This document shows positions 17,862 through 28,080 of a stretch of DNA of 64,000 nt, in pieces. The DNA comes from Bradyrhizobium sp. RP6 (GTDB lineage Bacteria; Pseudomonadota; Alphaproteobacteria; Rhizobiales; Xanthobacteraceae), in contig NZ_RQIT01000022.1 in NCBI RefSeq assembly GCF_003837805.1, positions 58,555-122,554 on the forward strand. The letters are read 5' to 3'. A program made the translations under genes and the position numbers. Each line of letters opens with the position of its first letter. Position 1 is the first letter of the stretch. The notes beneath the pieces are model-generated. The model was not told the origin of the DNA. It ran no database searches and worked only from the letters and a program-made list of their open reading frames with translations.

Positions 17862-18794
17862 CTATGCCGCCTGCTTCCGCGACGCCGCGAACACGCCCGC
17901 GAGCACCAATGCAAATCCGATGAAGTGGAACGCCTGCGGGTGCTCACCGAGGAACGCCATCGCCATGATCGAACCGAACACCGGCACGACGTGGAAAAAC
18001 GGCGCGGCGCGGTTGGCGCCGATCAGGCGCACGCCGCGATTGAAGCAGAGATAGGCGAGCGCAGAGGGGAAGACGGCGACGTAGAACAGGGTCAGCAGGT
18101 TCGGCCCGTCGAGCTTCATGACCGGACGCGCGGACAGTTCCCATATCTCCAGCGGAATGAGACAGGCGGCGCCGCAGCCGAAGGTGAAGGCGAGGAACGA
18201 GAGGCCGTGCATCGGCGGACGCTTCAGCGTCAGCACCGAATAGAGCGCGAAGATCAAGAGTGCGAGGAGGAAGATCAGGTCGCCCTTGTTGAAATCGATG
18301 TTCGACAGCGTGGTGAAGTCGCCATGCAACAGGATGATCAGCACACCGCACATCGACAGCAGCACACCGAGGGCCTGCGCCGCGGTGAGCCGGATGCCGA
18401 GAATGACCAGCGACCACAGCGCCACGAGCAGCGGCGCGGCCGACTGGAGCAGCAGCGTATTGAGCGCCTGGGTATGCTCCAGCGCCCAATATTGCAGCGT
18501 GTTGAAGGCACCGATGCCAGTGACCGAGAGCGTGACCATCAGGCCGAGCTTGCCGCGGATGGCCGGCCAGTCCTGCACGAGGTGCTTCCAGGCAAACGGC
18601 AGCACCAGCAGGAAGGCGAAGAACCAGCGCAGGAACGACAGCGTGACCGGCGGAATGTGTCCGGCGGCGAGCCGTCCGACGATGGCGTTGCCGGCCCAGC
18701 ACAGCGCGGTGATGCTGAGCAGCAGATAAGGCTGATTGGCGATCCAGCTGTGACCGGATGTCTCCGCGCTCCTGGTGTGGCCGGTGGCGGACAT
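17862..18794 (-). CDS. EamA/DMT-family transporter (paralogue 2)
   Basis: 310-residue ten-helix transporter, paralogue of the 16351-17286 protein with the same landmarks (NQPYLLLSITALCWAGN near the start, RAAPFFHVVPVFGSIMAM towards the end). ATG 18794 is taken as start because it matches the short hydrophilic leader of the paralogue; 37 further codons upstream are open but arginine-rich and unlikely. Substrate unknown. Together with paralogue 1 it encloses the DUF1330 gene. Confidence 0.85.
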   Translation of the reverse strand: MSATGHTRSAETSGHSWIANQPYLLLSITALCWAGNAIVGRLAAGHIPPVTLSFLRWFFAFLLVLPFAWKHLVQDWPAIRGKLGLMVTLSVTGIGAFNTLQYWALEHTQALNTLLLQSAAPLLVALWSLVILGIRLTAAQALGVLLSMCGVLIILLHGDFTTLSNIDFNKGDLIFLLALLIFALYSVLTLKRPPMHGLSFLAFTFGCGAACLIPLEIWELSARPVMKLDGPNLLTLFYVAVFPSALAYLCFNRGVRLIGANRAAPFFHVVPVFGSIMAMAFLGEHPQAFHFIGFALVLAGVFAASRKQAA

Positions 18795-19220
18795 TGTGGT
18801 TGTTGGGGCCCCGCGTGGAGTGCGCCAAGGCCTCCGGCCCGGCGAGGCCCGGGCCGGCTGATCACCCGGCATTGTCCAAAGACACGGAAATCGAGGTTGC
18901 ATCAATGGGGGGCGGATGCATCACGACCATGCAGCGGTGAAGGCGGCCTCTCACGCTTTGGTCGAAGCCATTGCGCCGGCCTGGAAGGTTTCTGGATTTT
19001 CCGGGGATATCAAAGGCTTGGAGTGCACGCTGGGCCTGAAAAAAGCCCCGTTCTTGCTTGCCTAGAGAGGCTGCTTCCTTTATCCGGTTGGGCTGCCTCG
19101 CGTGCGAACGGCCTCGGCCGGGAATTGGGCTGGGCGCAGGCATGATCCCGGAAAAGTGGGTCCCGGTTTTCCGTTCGGATCGTGCCACTTACAGAGAAAT
19201 CTTCGAAGGATTACCCGCGC
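18795..19220. other. Long gap upstream of purA with one dispersed repeat
   Basis: About 425 bases with no convincing gene. At 19140-19185 lies an imperfect palindrome (GCATGATCCCGGAAAAGTGG facing GGTTTTCCG and GGATCGTGC), a repeat type frequent in Bradyrhizobiaceae. The purA promoter should lie in the rest, but no strong -35/-10 match was recognised. Confidence 0.6.
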
Positions 19221-20513
19221 ATGGCCAATGTTGTCGTCGTCGGCGCCCAATGGGGCGACGAAGGGAAGGGCAAGATCGTCGACTGGTTGTCGGAGCAGGC
19301 GGATATCGTCGTCCGCTTCCAGGGCGGCCATAACGCCGGCCATACGCTGGTGATCAACGGCAAGACTTACAAGCTCGCACTGCTGCCCTCCGGCGTGCTG
19401 CGCGAGGGCAAGCTGTCGGTGATCGGCAACGGCGTGGTGTTCGATCCCGCCGCCTTCCTCGACGAGGTCGCGAAGCTCAGGTCGCAGGGAGTCGATGTCA
19501 GCCCCGACAACCTGCGTGTCGCCGAAAACGTCACCTTGATCCTGCCGCTGCATCGCGAGCTCGATGCGCACCGGGAATCCGCCAGCGCGGCGACCGCGAT
19601 CGGCACCACGCGCCGCGGCATTGGGCCCGCCTATGAAGACAAGGTCGGCCGCCGCGCCATCCGCCTGATGGACCTCGCCGACCTCGACACGCTCCCGCAC
19701 AAGATCGACCGGCTGCTGGCCCACCACAACGCCCTGCGCCGCGGCCTCAACCTGCCGGAGTTCGACGGCAAGATAATCCTGAAGGAGCTGAGCGCGCTGG
19801 CGCCGGAACTGCTGCCCTATGCCGAGACGGTCTGGCGGCTGCTCGACATCAAGCGGCGCGAGGGCAAGCGCATGCTGTTCGAGGGCGCGCAAGGGGCGCT
19901 GCTCGACGTCGACCACGGCACTTATCCCTATGTCACCTCGTCCAACACGGTGGCGGCGCAGGCCGCGACCGGCGCCGGCCTCGGGCCGGGCGCGGTCGGC
20001 TACGTGCTCGGCCTGTGCAAGGCCTACACGACCCGCGTCGGCCAGGGTCCGTTCCCGACCGAGCAGGACAACGAGATCGGCCGCAAGATCGGCGAACGCG
20101 GTCGCGAGTTCGGCACCAATACCGGCCGTCCGCGCCGCTGTGGCTGGTTCGACGCCGTGCTGGTCCGCCAGGCGGTTCGCACCTGCGGCATCAACGGCCT
20201 CGCGCTGACCAAGCTCGATATCCTCGACGGCTTCGATTCGATCGAGGTCTGTACCGGCTACAGGCTCGACGGCAAGGAGATCGACCATTTTCCGGCCGGC
20301 GAGGGCGCCCAGGCCCGGGTCGAGCCGATCTATGAGACCATCGAGGGCTGGAAGGAGCCGACCGCCAGTGCGCGGTCCTGGGCCGACCTGCCGGCCCAGG
20401 CCATCAAATATGTCCGCCGGATCGAGGAATTGGTGGGGTGCCCGGTCGCGCTGCTTTCCACCAGCCCCGAACGCGAAGATACTATCCTCGTGCAAAATCC
20501 GTTCGAGGCTTAA
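19221..20513 (+). CDS. purA: Adenylosuccinate synthetase
   Basis: Cytosolic enzyme joining IMP and aspartate with GTP to give adenylosuccinate, the first committed step to AMP. The 430 residues match the usual length. Catalytic D13 and the P-loop lie in GAQWGDEGKGK (8-18), and H41 in GGHNAGHT. The later GTNTGRPRRCGWFD segment and the C-terminal LSTSPERED guanine-binding loop are present. ATG 19221 follows GAAGGA. A 13-codon upstream extension is open but is not conserved-looking. Confidence 0.98.
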   Translation: MANVVVVGAQWGDEGKGKIVDWLSEQADIVVRFQGGHNAGHTLVINGKTYKLALLPSGVLREGKLSVIGNGVVFDPAAFLDEVAKLRSQGVDVSPDNLRVAENVTLILPLHRELDAHRESASAATAIGTTRRGIGPAYEDKVGRRAIRLMDLADLDTLPHKIDRLLAHHNALRRGLNLPEFDGKIILKELSALAPELLPYAETVWRLLDIKRREGKRMLFEGAQGALLDVDHGTYPYVTSSNTVAAQAATGAGLGPGAVGYVLGLCKAYTTRVGQGPFPTEQDNEIGRKIGERGREFGTNTGRPRRCGWFDAVLVRQAVRTCGINGLALTKLDILDGFDSIEVCTGYRLDGKEIDHFPAGEGAQARVEPIYETIEGWKEPTASARSWADLPAQAIKYVRRIEELVGCPVALLSTSPEREDTILVQNPFEA

Positions 20514-20550
20514 CGATATCTTACCGGGACGCGCGTATAGTTGAGTAGAA

Positions 20551-22134
20551 ATGGCTGATTACTATCCGCTGATCGCCCGTGCTATTGCCGCCCTGGACCC
20601 CAACGCTCCCGGCGAAAGCCGTCGCGCGCTCTATGAGCGGGCGCGCACGGCGCTGATCGCGCAGCTGCGCAGCGTGCAGCCGCCGCTCTCCGAATCCGAG
20701 ATCACGCGCGAACGGCTGTCGCTCGAAGAGGCTGTCCGCAAGGTCGAATCGGAGGCTGCTCAGCGCGCCCGCGAGGCCTCGCGCCCCGGTGGCGGCGTCC
20801 GCTCCGGCAGCAGCGGCGATGCTTTTCGCCGGGCCAGCACCCGCGCCGCCGAACCCAACGCTCCCGCATCTCAGCCGGCTCCGCCGCGGACGCGACCGGC
20901 CCCGACGCCGCCGCGGGCCGACCGTCCGTCAATCAGCGTCGATGACCAGGGCGACGCCGCGCGTCCACCGCGCGCGCCCCGTTTCGACGCCCCGCGCCCG
21001 CCGGGACCGTCCGTCCTGCCGCCGGAGCCGCCGCCCGCCGGGCGCGATCGCGCCGGCGCGCGCCGTCCGCCAGACATAGGACCCCCGCCGCCGCCGGCAC
21101 CGGGCGTGCGCGGCTTCCGCGACATCACGGCCGATGCCAATGATCTCGGCGGCGCTGCCGCGCAGGCCAGCCGCGCCGCGCGCCGCACCTATGCCAACGT
21201 GCCCTCGCCCTCGCCGGAATTCGACCGGCTGGAGCCGAGCCTGGAGAACCGCGCCGGCGAGTCCGAGGCGCCCTATTCCTACGACGAAGCGATCGAGGAG
21301 GCCGAGCGCTACGCGCCGCCGTCGCCGCGTCCGCGCGTCGCGCCCGAGGCCAAGAAGCGCGTCCGCACCGGCTCGGCATTTCCGTTCAAGAGCGCGATCG
21401 CCGTCGGCATCGTGCTGATCCTGGTCGGCGCCGGCATCCTTTGGGGCAAGCAGGCCGTTCAGATCGTCAACGGCTTCCTCAAACCGTCCGCGACTCAGGT
21501 TGCCGAGACGCCGAGCCCGGCGCAGCCGCAGAGCAAGCCGAAGATTCCGGATCGTGTCGGCCAGCCCTCGGCCAGCGACCAGCCTGTCGCGCCGGTGGCG
21601 CAGAAGGTCGTGCTCTATGACGAGGATCCGTCCGACCCCAAGGGCAAGCAATATGTCGGCTCGGTGGTGTGGCGGCTCGAGCCGATCAAGGCGTCCGGCA
21701 ACCAGAAGGCCGACGTCGCCGTGCGCGCCGACATCGAGATCCCCGACCGCAAGTTCAAGATGACGATGTCGTTCCGCCGCAACACCGACTCCTCGCTGCC
21801 GGCGAGCCACACCGCGGAGCTGACCTTCATCCTGCCGCCGGATTTTCCGGGCGGCAGCGTCTCCAACGTGCCGGGCATCCTGATGAAGTCGAACGAGCAG
21901 GCGCGTGGCACGCCGCTCGCAGGCCTCGCGGTCAAGGTCACCGACGGCTTCTTCCTGGTCGGCCTCTCCAATGTCGACGCCGACCGCGCCCGCAACGTCC
22001 AACTCCTGAAGGAGCGTTCCTGGTTCGACGTGCCCCTGGTCTACGCCAACCAGCGCCGCGCCATCATCGCCATCGAGAAGGGCGCGCCCGGCGAGCGCGC
22101 CTTCAACGACGCCTTCGCGCAATGGGGCGATTAG
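20551..22134 (+). CDS. Proline-rich single-pass membrane protein, unknown function
   Basis: 527-residue protein I do not recognise by name. Residues 1-75 are helical and charged (YYPLIARAIAALDPNAPGES). Residues 80-270 are very rich in Pro, Arg and Ala, probably disordered and cytosolic. A single membrane helix lies at about 281-299 (SAIAVGIVLILVGAGILWG). The roughly 230-residue C-terminal part looks folded, with beta-rich segments such as VVWRLEPIKASGNQKADVAV. It starts 37 bases after purA and may share its message. The layout (disordered cytosolic arm, one helix, periplasmic domain) suggests a scaffold or envelope role, but this is inference. Confidence 0.75.
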   Translation: MADYYPLIARAIAALDPNAPGESRRALYERARTALIAQLRSVQPPLSESEITRERLSLEEAVRKVESEAAQRAREASRPGGGVRSGSSGDAFRRASTRAAEPNAPASQPAPPRTRPAPTPPRADRPSISVDDQGDAARPPRAPRFDAPRPPGPSVLPPEPPPAGRDRAGARRPPDIGPPPPPAPGVRGFRDITADANDLGGAAAQASRAARRTYANVPSPSPEFDRLEPSLENRAGESEAPYSYDEAIEEAERYAPPSPRPRVAPEAKKRVRTGSAFPFKSAIAVGIVLILVGAGILWGKQAVQIVNGFLKPSATQVAETPSPAQPQSKPKIPDRVGQPSASDQPVAPVAQKVVLYDEDPSDPKGKQYVGSVVWRLEPIKASGNQKADVAVRADIEIPDRKFKMTMSFRRNTDSSLPASHTAELTFILPPDFPGGSVSNVPGILMKSNEQARGTPLAGLAVKVTDGFFLVGLSNVDADRARNVQLLKERSWFDVPLVYANQRRAIIAIEKGAPGERAFNDAFAQWGD

Positions 22135-22157
22135 GCACTTCTCCAGACAGAGAGATC

Positions 22158-22243
22158 GTCGTGCCCGGGCTTGTCCCCGGGCATCCACGTTCTTTGTACG
22201 TCGGGACGAGACGCGGATGGCCGGGGCGAGGCCCGGCCATGAC
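22158..22243. repeat. Dispersed palindromic repeat, class C
   Basis: Two hairpins, GTGCCCGGGCTTGTCCCCGG and a GGCCGGG/CCCGGCC stem, flank a short middle. The same design recurs at 51282-51366, and a single-hairpin form lies at 52733-52759. It lies between convergent genes. Confidence 0.75.
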
Positions 22244-22260
22244 GCTGCGGATAGTCTGGA

Positions 22261-22536
22261 CTACCGCGCCGCCGCTTCCCGCTTGCGCGACGCCGCCGCG
22301 GCGGCGTGCTCGCGGTCCATCACGGCACGGCAGCCGGGGCTGACCTGCGACTTGTTCCGCACCATGCAGGCGGTGATCCGTGGGATGTCAGGGATCTCAC
22401 TGGAGCACAGCCGCATCGCGTCGCCTGAGCACATCTGCTGTGCTTCGGACGAGAAGGCGAGGCCGGGCGAGGTCTGGAGTGCGAGGCCGGTGACGGCGAA
22501 AGCGAAGAGCGAAGCGATCGTCTGATGGCGTGTCAT
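22261..22536 (-). CDS. Small secreted four-cysteine protein A
   Basis: 91-residue protein with a signal peptide (about 1-27) and four cysteines at 36, 44, 57 and 69, spaced C-x7-C-x12-C-x11-C. The pattern and the words CSGDAMRLC and ACMVRNKSQVSPGC resemble the cysteine-rich (Golgi-apparatus-protein-1 type) repeat, probably two disulphides in the periplasm. A protein with identical spacing is encoded at 23054-23296. Function unknown. Confidence 0.75.
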   Translation of the reverse strand: MTRHQTIASLFAFAVTGLALQTSPGLAFSSEAQQMCSGDAMRLCSSEIPDIPRITACMVRNKSQVSPGCRAVMDREHAAAAASRKREAAAR

Positions 22537-22784
22537 GCGGATGGGTCCCCGATTTCACTAGGGCTTGAGCCACTTGGTTTTTGGGGCGCCGCACGCGGCT
22601 TGATCTGCCGTACGTCACAGCCTTCACGCCGGGAACTCTGGTCCCGCATGTGGTCGCTCGATCTCTTGATGCTCGAATCGAAAGTGCTGCGCCGCCCGAG
22701 CGAAGTATGCGCCATTGGCACGCGGCTGCAATGGTCAGCGCAAAGGAATTCGCAATTGTTGCGCGCGAGTCACGTCGCGCGCAA

Positions 22785-23015
22785 TCAGATCTGCCGATCG
22801 GAGGATGCGCTCGCTTGTTCCGGATCGCTCAAGCCGAGGGCGGCGGCGTGTTCCTCGACGGCGCTGACGCCCTTGGCCGTGAGCTCGAACAGATCGCCGT
22901 CCTTCATCACGTAGCCGTCGGCGATCAGTTGCCCGACCTTGCCCTGCCGGTCGTCGGCAAACGCAACGGATTGGCTGATGTCCCGCAGGATCGAGAGTTG
23001 TTCGTCGCGCAACAT
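22785..23015 (-). CDS. Small hypothetical protein (76 aa)
   Basis: Soluble small protein, start ATG 23015 supported by GGAGAG upstream; a longer start at 23057 lacks one. The segment LIADGYVMKDGDLFELTAKG resembles the wing region of small winged-helix proteins, so a DNA-binding or regulatory role is possible but unproven. It lies between the two four-cysteine protein genes on the same strand. The 248 bases between it and the downstream gene (22537-22784) hold nothing I could support. Confidence 0.6.
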   Translation of the reverse strand: MLRDEQLSILRDISQSVAFADDRQGKVGQLIADGYVMKDGDLFELTAKGVSAVEEHAAALGLSDPEQASASSDRQI

Positions 23016-23053
23016 GGCATCACTCTCCGTTCGCGGGGGATGGGTTCCGATCC

Positions 23054-23296
23054 TCACATGCCGTGGCTCTCAAAGACCTTGCTGCAAGCGCGCGACAGCT
23101 TGGCGCGGTTGGCCTGGAGACAACCTTGCACGGCCATGTCGTTGCCGAGCTCCTTGCGGCAGAAGCGCGAGGCATCCCGCGAGCAGGCCTTCTGCTCCTT
23201 GGGCGTGCCCATATGGCCTTGGGCGAAAGCGGGGGCGCTCGAGAGACTGCTCAAGGCTGCCAGCGTGATTGTCGCCAGAACGAATTGACGGGCCAT
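23054..23296 (-). CDS. Small secreted four-cysteine protein B
   Basis: 80-residue protein with signal peptide (about 1-25, ending APAFA) and cysteines at 38, 46, 59 and 71: the same C-x7-C-x12-C-x11-C spacing as protein A at 22261-22536. The body reads CSRDASRFC then GCLQANRAKLSRAC. It is probably a one-repeat member of the cysteine-rich repeat family exported to the periplasm. ATG 23296 has GGAG upstream; an in-frame start at 23356 is open but unlikely. Confidence 0.75.
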   Translation of the reverse strand: MARQFVLATITLAALSSLSSAPAFAQGHMGTPKEQKACSRDASRFCRKELGNDMAVQGCLQANRAKLSRACSKVFESHGM

Positions 23297-23441
23297 CGGC
23301 GGCTCCAATCTGCCAGGGCTAAATTCAGGTCCAGCATGAACTCGTCGCCTTGCCACTTGTTCCCCTCGGGCGGAGTCCGGCGCCCGCTGTTCAAGGTTCC
23401 CGTTGCGCTGCTATAACACCGGCGAAGTGTGAGGGCATTTG

Positions 23442-23867
23442 ATGAAACGCTATCTGGTATTTGCGCTGGTCGGCCCATTCGTCGGCGGGTTCCTGCTGCT
23501 GCTGACGACGACCTACCAGTCCGGCTATTGGGCCCAGACCAATATCGGCGAGGTCGGCAAGCTGTTCGCGGTGTTCTTCAAGACCCTGCAATACAGCTAT
23601 CTGTTCGGCTTCCTGCCCTCCCTGATGATCGGCGCACTCGACGACATCCTGATCCACATCCGCCGGATCGGTCCGGGCTTGCGGATGCTACTGGTCGGCC
23701 TGTTCGCCTTCGTCCTGGCGTCGCTCACCTACAGCTCGCGCGGGCCGGATTCGGGCGCGGTGCAGTTCATCCTGTATGGCCTCGTCGGGTTCGTGCCGGC
23801 GGTGATTTCGTCCTGGCTCGTGCATCGCTACGTCGAGGAGCCGCAAGCAGCGGCGGCGCCGACCTGA
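23442..23867 (+). CDS. Four-helix inner-membrane protein, unknown function
   Basis: 141-residue hydrophobic protein with about four membrane helices (YLVFALVGPFVGGFLLLLT, YLFGFLPSLMIGALDDILI, MLLVGLFAFVLASLTY and FILYGLVGFVPAVISSWLV). ATG 23442 is preceded by GAGGGC; a TTG one codon earlier is also possible. No family recognised with certainty. The next gene, 59 bases further and on the same strand, is DUF4112. Confidence 0.7.
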   Translation: MKRYLVFALVGPFVGGFLLLLTTTYQSGYWAQTNIGEVGKLFAVFFKTLQYSYLFGFLPSLMIGALDDILIHIRRIGPGLRMLLVGLFAFVLASLTYSSRGPDSGAVQFILYGLVGFVPAVISSWLVHRYVEEPQAAAAPT

Positions 23868-23925
23868 CGCGCGGCGTTCGATCGCGGCGGCAACCTCCGC
23901 CGCGCTGGCGCGTTCACTGAAGGCC

Positions 23926-24471
23926 ATGATGATGTCCGAGGACGATATCCTTGCTCCGCGCAAATCCCGTTCCGGGGGCGGCTCTCGCGCGAGTTCCTCG
24001 GCGACTCCTGAAGCTCGCGGGCCGATCATCGACCAGGAAGGCCACGAGATCAGGCCCGAAAGCCTGGAGCAGGGATTTCGCGAGTTTCGCTTCGAGTTCG
24101 GGCAGGCGGGCCCGTTCGGCAATCTGACGCGCGAGCAGCGGATCGCACGTCTCGATGCGATCGCAAGGCTGCTCGACGTCGCCTTCATCCTGCCCGGCAC
24201 CAACATCCGCTACGGCATCGACGGGCTGATCGGCCTGATCCCCGTCGTCGGCGACATCATCACCACGGCCATCTCGCTGTGGCTTGTGCGCGAGGCCCGC
24301 GCGCTGGGGGCGCCCTGGTACATCACCGCGCGGATGCTCGGCAATGTCGCGCTCGACGGCGTGGTCGGCCTGGTCCCGTTCGCGGGCGACGCCTTCGACG
24401 TGATGTTCCGCGCCAACATGCGCAACGTGCGGCTCCTGCGCCGCTGGCTGGAAAAGCAGCCGCGGATGTAG
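23926..24471 (+). CDS. DUF4112 membrane-associated protein
   Basis: 181-residue protein. An N-terminal hydrophilic tail of about 75 residues precedes the DUF4112 core, with its double motif LIGLIPVVGDIITT and VVGLVPFAGDAFDV and the ending FRANMRNVRLLRRWLE. The family forms a small membrane-embedded bundle of unknown role. Three consecutive in-frame ATGs (23926, 23929, 23932) make the exact start uncertain. Confidence 0.8.
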   Translation: MMMSEDDILAPRKSRSGGGSRASSSATPEARGPIIDQEGHEIRPESLEQGFREFRFEFGQAGPFGNLTREQRIARLDAIARLLDVAFILPGTNIRYGIDGLIGLIPVVGDIITTAISLWLVREARALGAPWYITARMLGNVALDGVVGLVPFAGDAFDVMFRANMRNVRLLRRWLEKQPRM

Positions 24472-24569
24472 CGCGCTCGCGGCAAATCCATCTGATCGAC
24501 GGTGCTCCGGATTTATCAAAGCCGTCATTGCGCAATGACGGGTGAGAGGAAGCGGGCGAGAAAGTCCCC

Positions 24570-24610
24570 AAAACACAAAAGGCACGACGACCTTTCGGCC
24601 ATCGCGCCTT
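24570..24610 (-). terminator. Intrinsic terminator of the 24639-24932 gene
   Basis: On the minus strand AAGGCGCGA pairs with TCGTGCCTT around an inner GGCC/GGTC stem with a GAAA loop, followed by TTTTGTGTTTT. It begins 29 bases after the stop of the hypothetical gene. Confidence 0.78.
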
Positions 24611-24638
24611 CTGCGCACATCGGAGGCTTGCGAAAGGC

Positions 24639-24932
24639 TTACGCCGCGTCGGCGTCGGTTTCAGCGGCCGGCGCGGGCTTGGGCCGACGGGGCAGCGGGA
24701 AGGCTTCGCTTTCATAGAGTGAGCGGATGCCGTTCTGGTCGAAGCGGGCTTCCTCGACCTGGAGGTAGGCGCCATTCAGCGAATCCGTTGGCAACTGCTC
24801 CATCGCGAACTGCACGGCCTCGGCCGCGGTGCCGAACCGGCGATAGGTGAAGCCTGCGCGCTTCTTCTTGCGGATCGCGGCGGGAAAGAGTTCGGCGGAG
24901 GTGTTGAAGTTGAACGGACGCAGTGGACGCAT
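24639..24932 (-). CDS. Small basic hypothetical protein (97 aa)
   Basis: 97-residue cytosolic protein starting MRPLRPFNFN. It has a basic stretch (RKKKRAGFTYRRFG) followed by a helical segment (AAEAVQFAMEQLP) and YLQVEEARFDQNGIRSLYES. It does not match a family I can name, though the composition suggests a conserved small regulatory or nucleic-acid-associated protein. It ends at a well-formed terminator (24570-24610), which supports it as a real transcription unit. Confidence 0.7.
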   Translation of the reverse strand: MRPLRPFNFNTSAELFPAAIRKKKRAGFTYRRFGTAAEAVQFAMEQLPTDSLNGAYLQVEEARFDQNGIRSLYESEAFPLPRRPKPAPAAETDADAA

Positions 24933-25141
24933 GGTCAAAGACCTCGTGATCTTCTCTGGGGCTTTAAGCGCGTGGGGTTGGGGAGGGCAGGAGCCGCCAG
25001 GCGGGCCCGCCACATGTCATTCTCGCCCTCTAATATAGGCCGATTTGACAGAAATGCGACCCCTGCGACGCGAGATGATGAATCCGCGCATGGCAGCTCC
25101 GCAACCGAAATAACGCGAATTATTTCAATGGCTTAAATGAT

Positions 25142-25306
25142 TTACATCTTGCCAAGAAGCAGCAGCACGATCAGCACCACCAGCACGACCCCGCCGATGC
25201 CCATGCCGGAATGGCCCAGACCATAGCCGTAGCCGCCGAACCGGCCGGACAGGCCGCCGAGCAGATAGATGATCACCAGGATGATCAGGATGGTCCCAAG
25301 CGTCAT
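25142..25306 (-). CDS. DUF3309 small membrane protein
   Basis: 54-residue protein, below usual ORF cut-offs, start ATG 25306 with a strong AGGGAGG site. It begins MTLGTILIILVIIYLLGGLS, has a glycine-rich middle (FGGYGYGLGHSGMG) and ends with a second helix VVLVVLIVLLLLGKM. This two-helix glycine-linker layout is typical of DUF3309, small inner-membrane proteins of unknown role. Expression seems assured by the ribosome site. Confidence 0.82.
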   Translation of the reverse strand: MTLGTILIILVIIYLLGGLSGRFGGYGYGLGHSGMGIGGVVLVVLIVLLLLGKM

Positions 25307-25409
25307 GGCAGCCTCCCTGGCGGCCGAATGCGTTGATCGGCCGCACCGCCAGAGGAGAAAAGCACATCGCGCTGCCGGGTTCCACGGGGGAACCCGGCAG
25401 CAGGCAAGC

Positions 25410-25829
<420 letters not shown>

Positions 25830-25857
25830 GGGTCTCCCGTTTCTTTCGTGATCTCGA

Positions 25858-26562
<705 letters not shown>

Positions 26563-26722
26563 GGCGGATCCTCTGGCAAGGGTGGGCAGTCTAAGGCGGG
26601 CCGGCCCGGGCGAATAGCCTCGCCGGCATTGTCGCTGCCGAAGATACGACTGACCCGCCCCGCTGTTACAGGCGGCCGGACACGAGTCCGTGAGGGCGCC
26701 GGCAGCCGGCGCACCGTCCCGC

Positions 26723-28080
26723 TCACACCAGCATATTGAACCAGTCGAACGTCGTCGGAGATCCGTTCAGAACGGTGCTTTCGCCACCATAGAGGCTCGC
26801 CAGGAAGGTTCCGCGGTGGCTCGCGCCGGTGACCGGAACGCCGCCGGCGAAGTGCCCGCCGGCGACGACGGCCGGCTGCACCAGGCGCGGCGGCAAGGCC
26901 TCGTCGGCCAGTCCGTAGTAGAACTTGATCGGGGAATCGTAGTCCCAGAACGTCGTGCCATTGTCGCCCAGCTGGCGCATGAGCTTGCTGTTCGTGTCGT
27001 TGGTGAAGCGCTCGAAGAAGCCATCGACGAGGAAATCGCCGGCGGGAGGAATGCTCTTCGCGATCTCGCCCTCGAGGTTGTAGTCGGACCAGTACTTTTC
27101 CGCAAAGGCCTGATATTGCGGCTTAATCGCGGTCTTGAACAGATCATTGAGCCCGTAATAGCGGCGATAGCTGCCGAGCAGGACGATCATGCAAGGCGTG
27201 ATCCAGGCCGGCGGCATCGGATACGAGCTTTCCGAGGCTGGAAGATAGGCTCGCGGGTTCGCCCAGTAGTGGAAGCTCTCGGCGAGATTGTTGAACGGAC
27301 TTTCTGTCGCAGCCGCCCGCACCTTGATGCCGCGGCGCTGCAACTCCTGTTTCAGCCATTGCGTGTTCAGGGCGCCTTGCGACCAACCGTTCAGGAACAG
27401 GGATGATTGGCGCAGACCGAGCTTGCGCAGTTCGAGCAGCCCCGCCTTCAGGATGTCGAGGCAGCATTGCACGGTCGCGCCCTTCACAGCATAGGCTTCG
27501 CTCCGACCATTGCGATAGGGCCCTTGCCGACATAGTCGGCCGCTACGACGGCATAGCCGTTGCCGGCGAAGCGCTGGATGTTGAACAGGGTCTCGATCGA
27601 ATCGACATTGTCGCGCAGCTCATATGTCTGATCGGCCAGCCGCAGCAGGTTCGAGGGGACCTGGTCGAACGACAGGATCGTGCCGTGCTGCCATGACAGG
27701 ACCGGAAGAGCGCCGCGCGCGCCCGCCGGGACGGCAAGCAGGCCGCTGACCTTGACGCGTTCGCCCGTCTCCGGAATCCGGGTGGAGGTGACGATCCGCC
27801 TCAGCTCGACGTTGTGGCGCGCCGCATGCTTGTCGGCAAAGCTCGTCGGCAGAATACTGCCTTCGTTGAAGACGGCATAGAATTTTGCCGCCAGCGTATT
27901 GAGCCGTTCCTTCGAGATTCGCACCGACGCGCCCGGCGCCGCAAGGGCAATCCCTGGAGCCGTGATCGACAGCGCGAGCGAACCGGCTGCCGCGCTCGCC
28001 GATTTCAGGAAGTCCCGGCGGCTCGCAGCGAGATTATCGAGATCGGTTTCGGGATGCTGCTTTGTTGCGCGCGCCGTCAT
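26723..28080 (-). pseudogene. Tat-exported alpha/beta hydrolase, frameshifted
   Basis: Two overlapping reading frames encode the two halves of one lipase-like hydrolase. The first half (from ATG 28080, GGAG upstream) carries a Tat signal (SRRDFLKSASAAAG) and runs to ADYVGKGP; its frame then stops at 27484. The second half, in the -1 frame, carries the nucleophile elbow GWSQG, the acid in YGLADEALPP and a C-terminal GASHRG histidine. They rejoin as GKGPYRNGRSEAYAVKG if one base is restored at the run GGGCCC (27518-27523). The run also reads as a GGGCCCT slip site in the right phase. Most likely a one-base deletion or sequence error. Confidence 0.8.
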
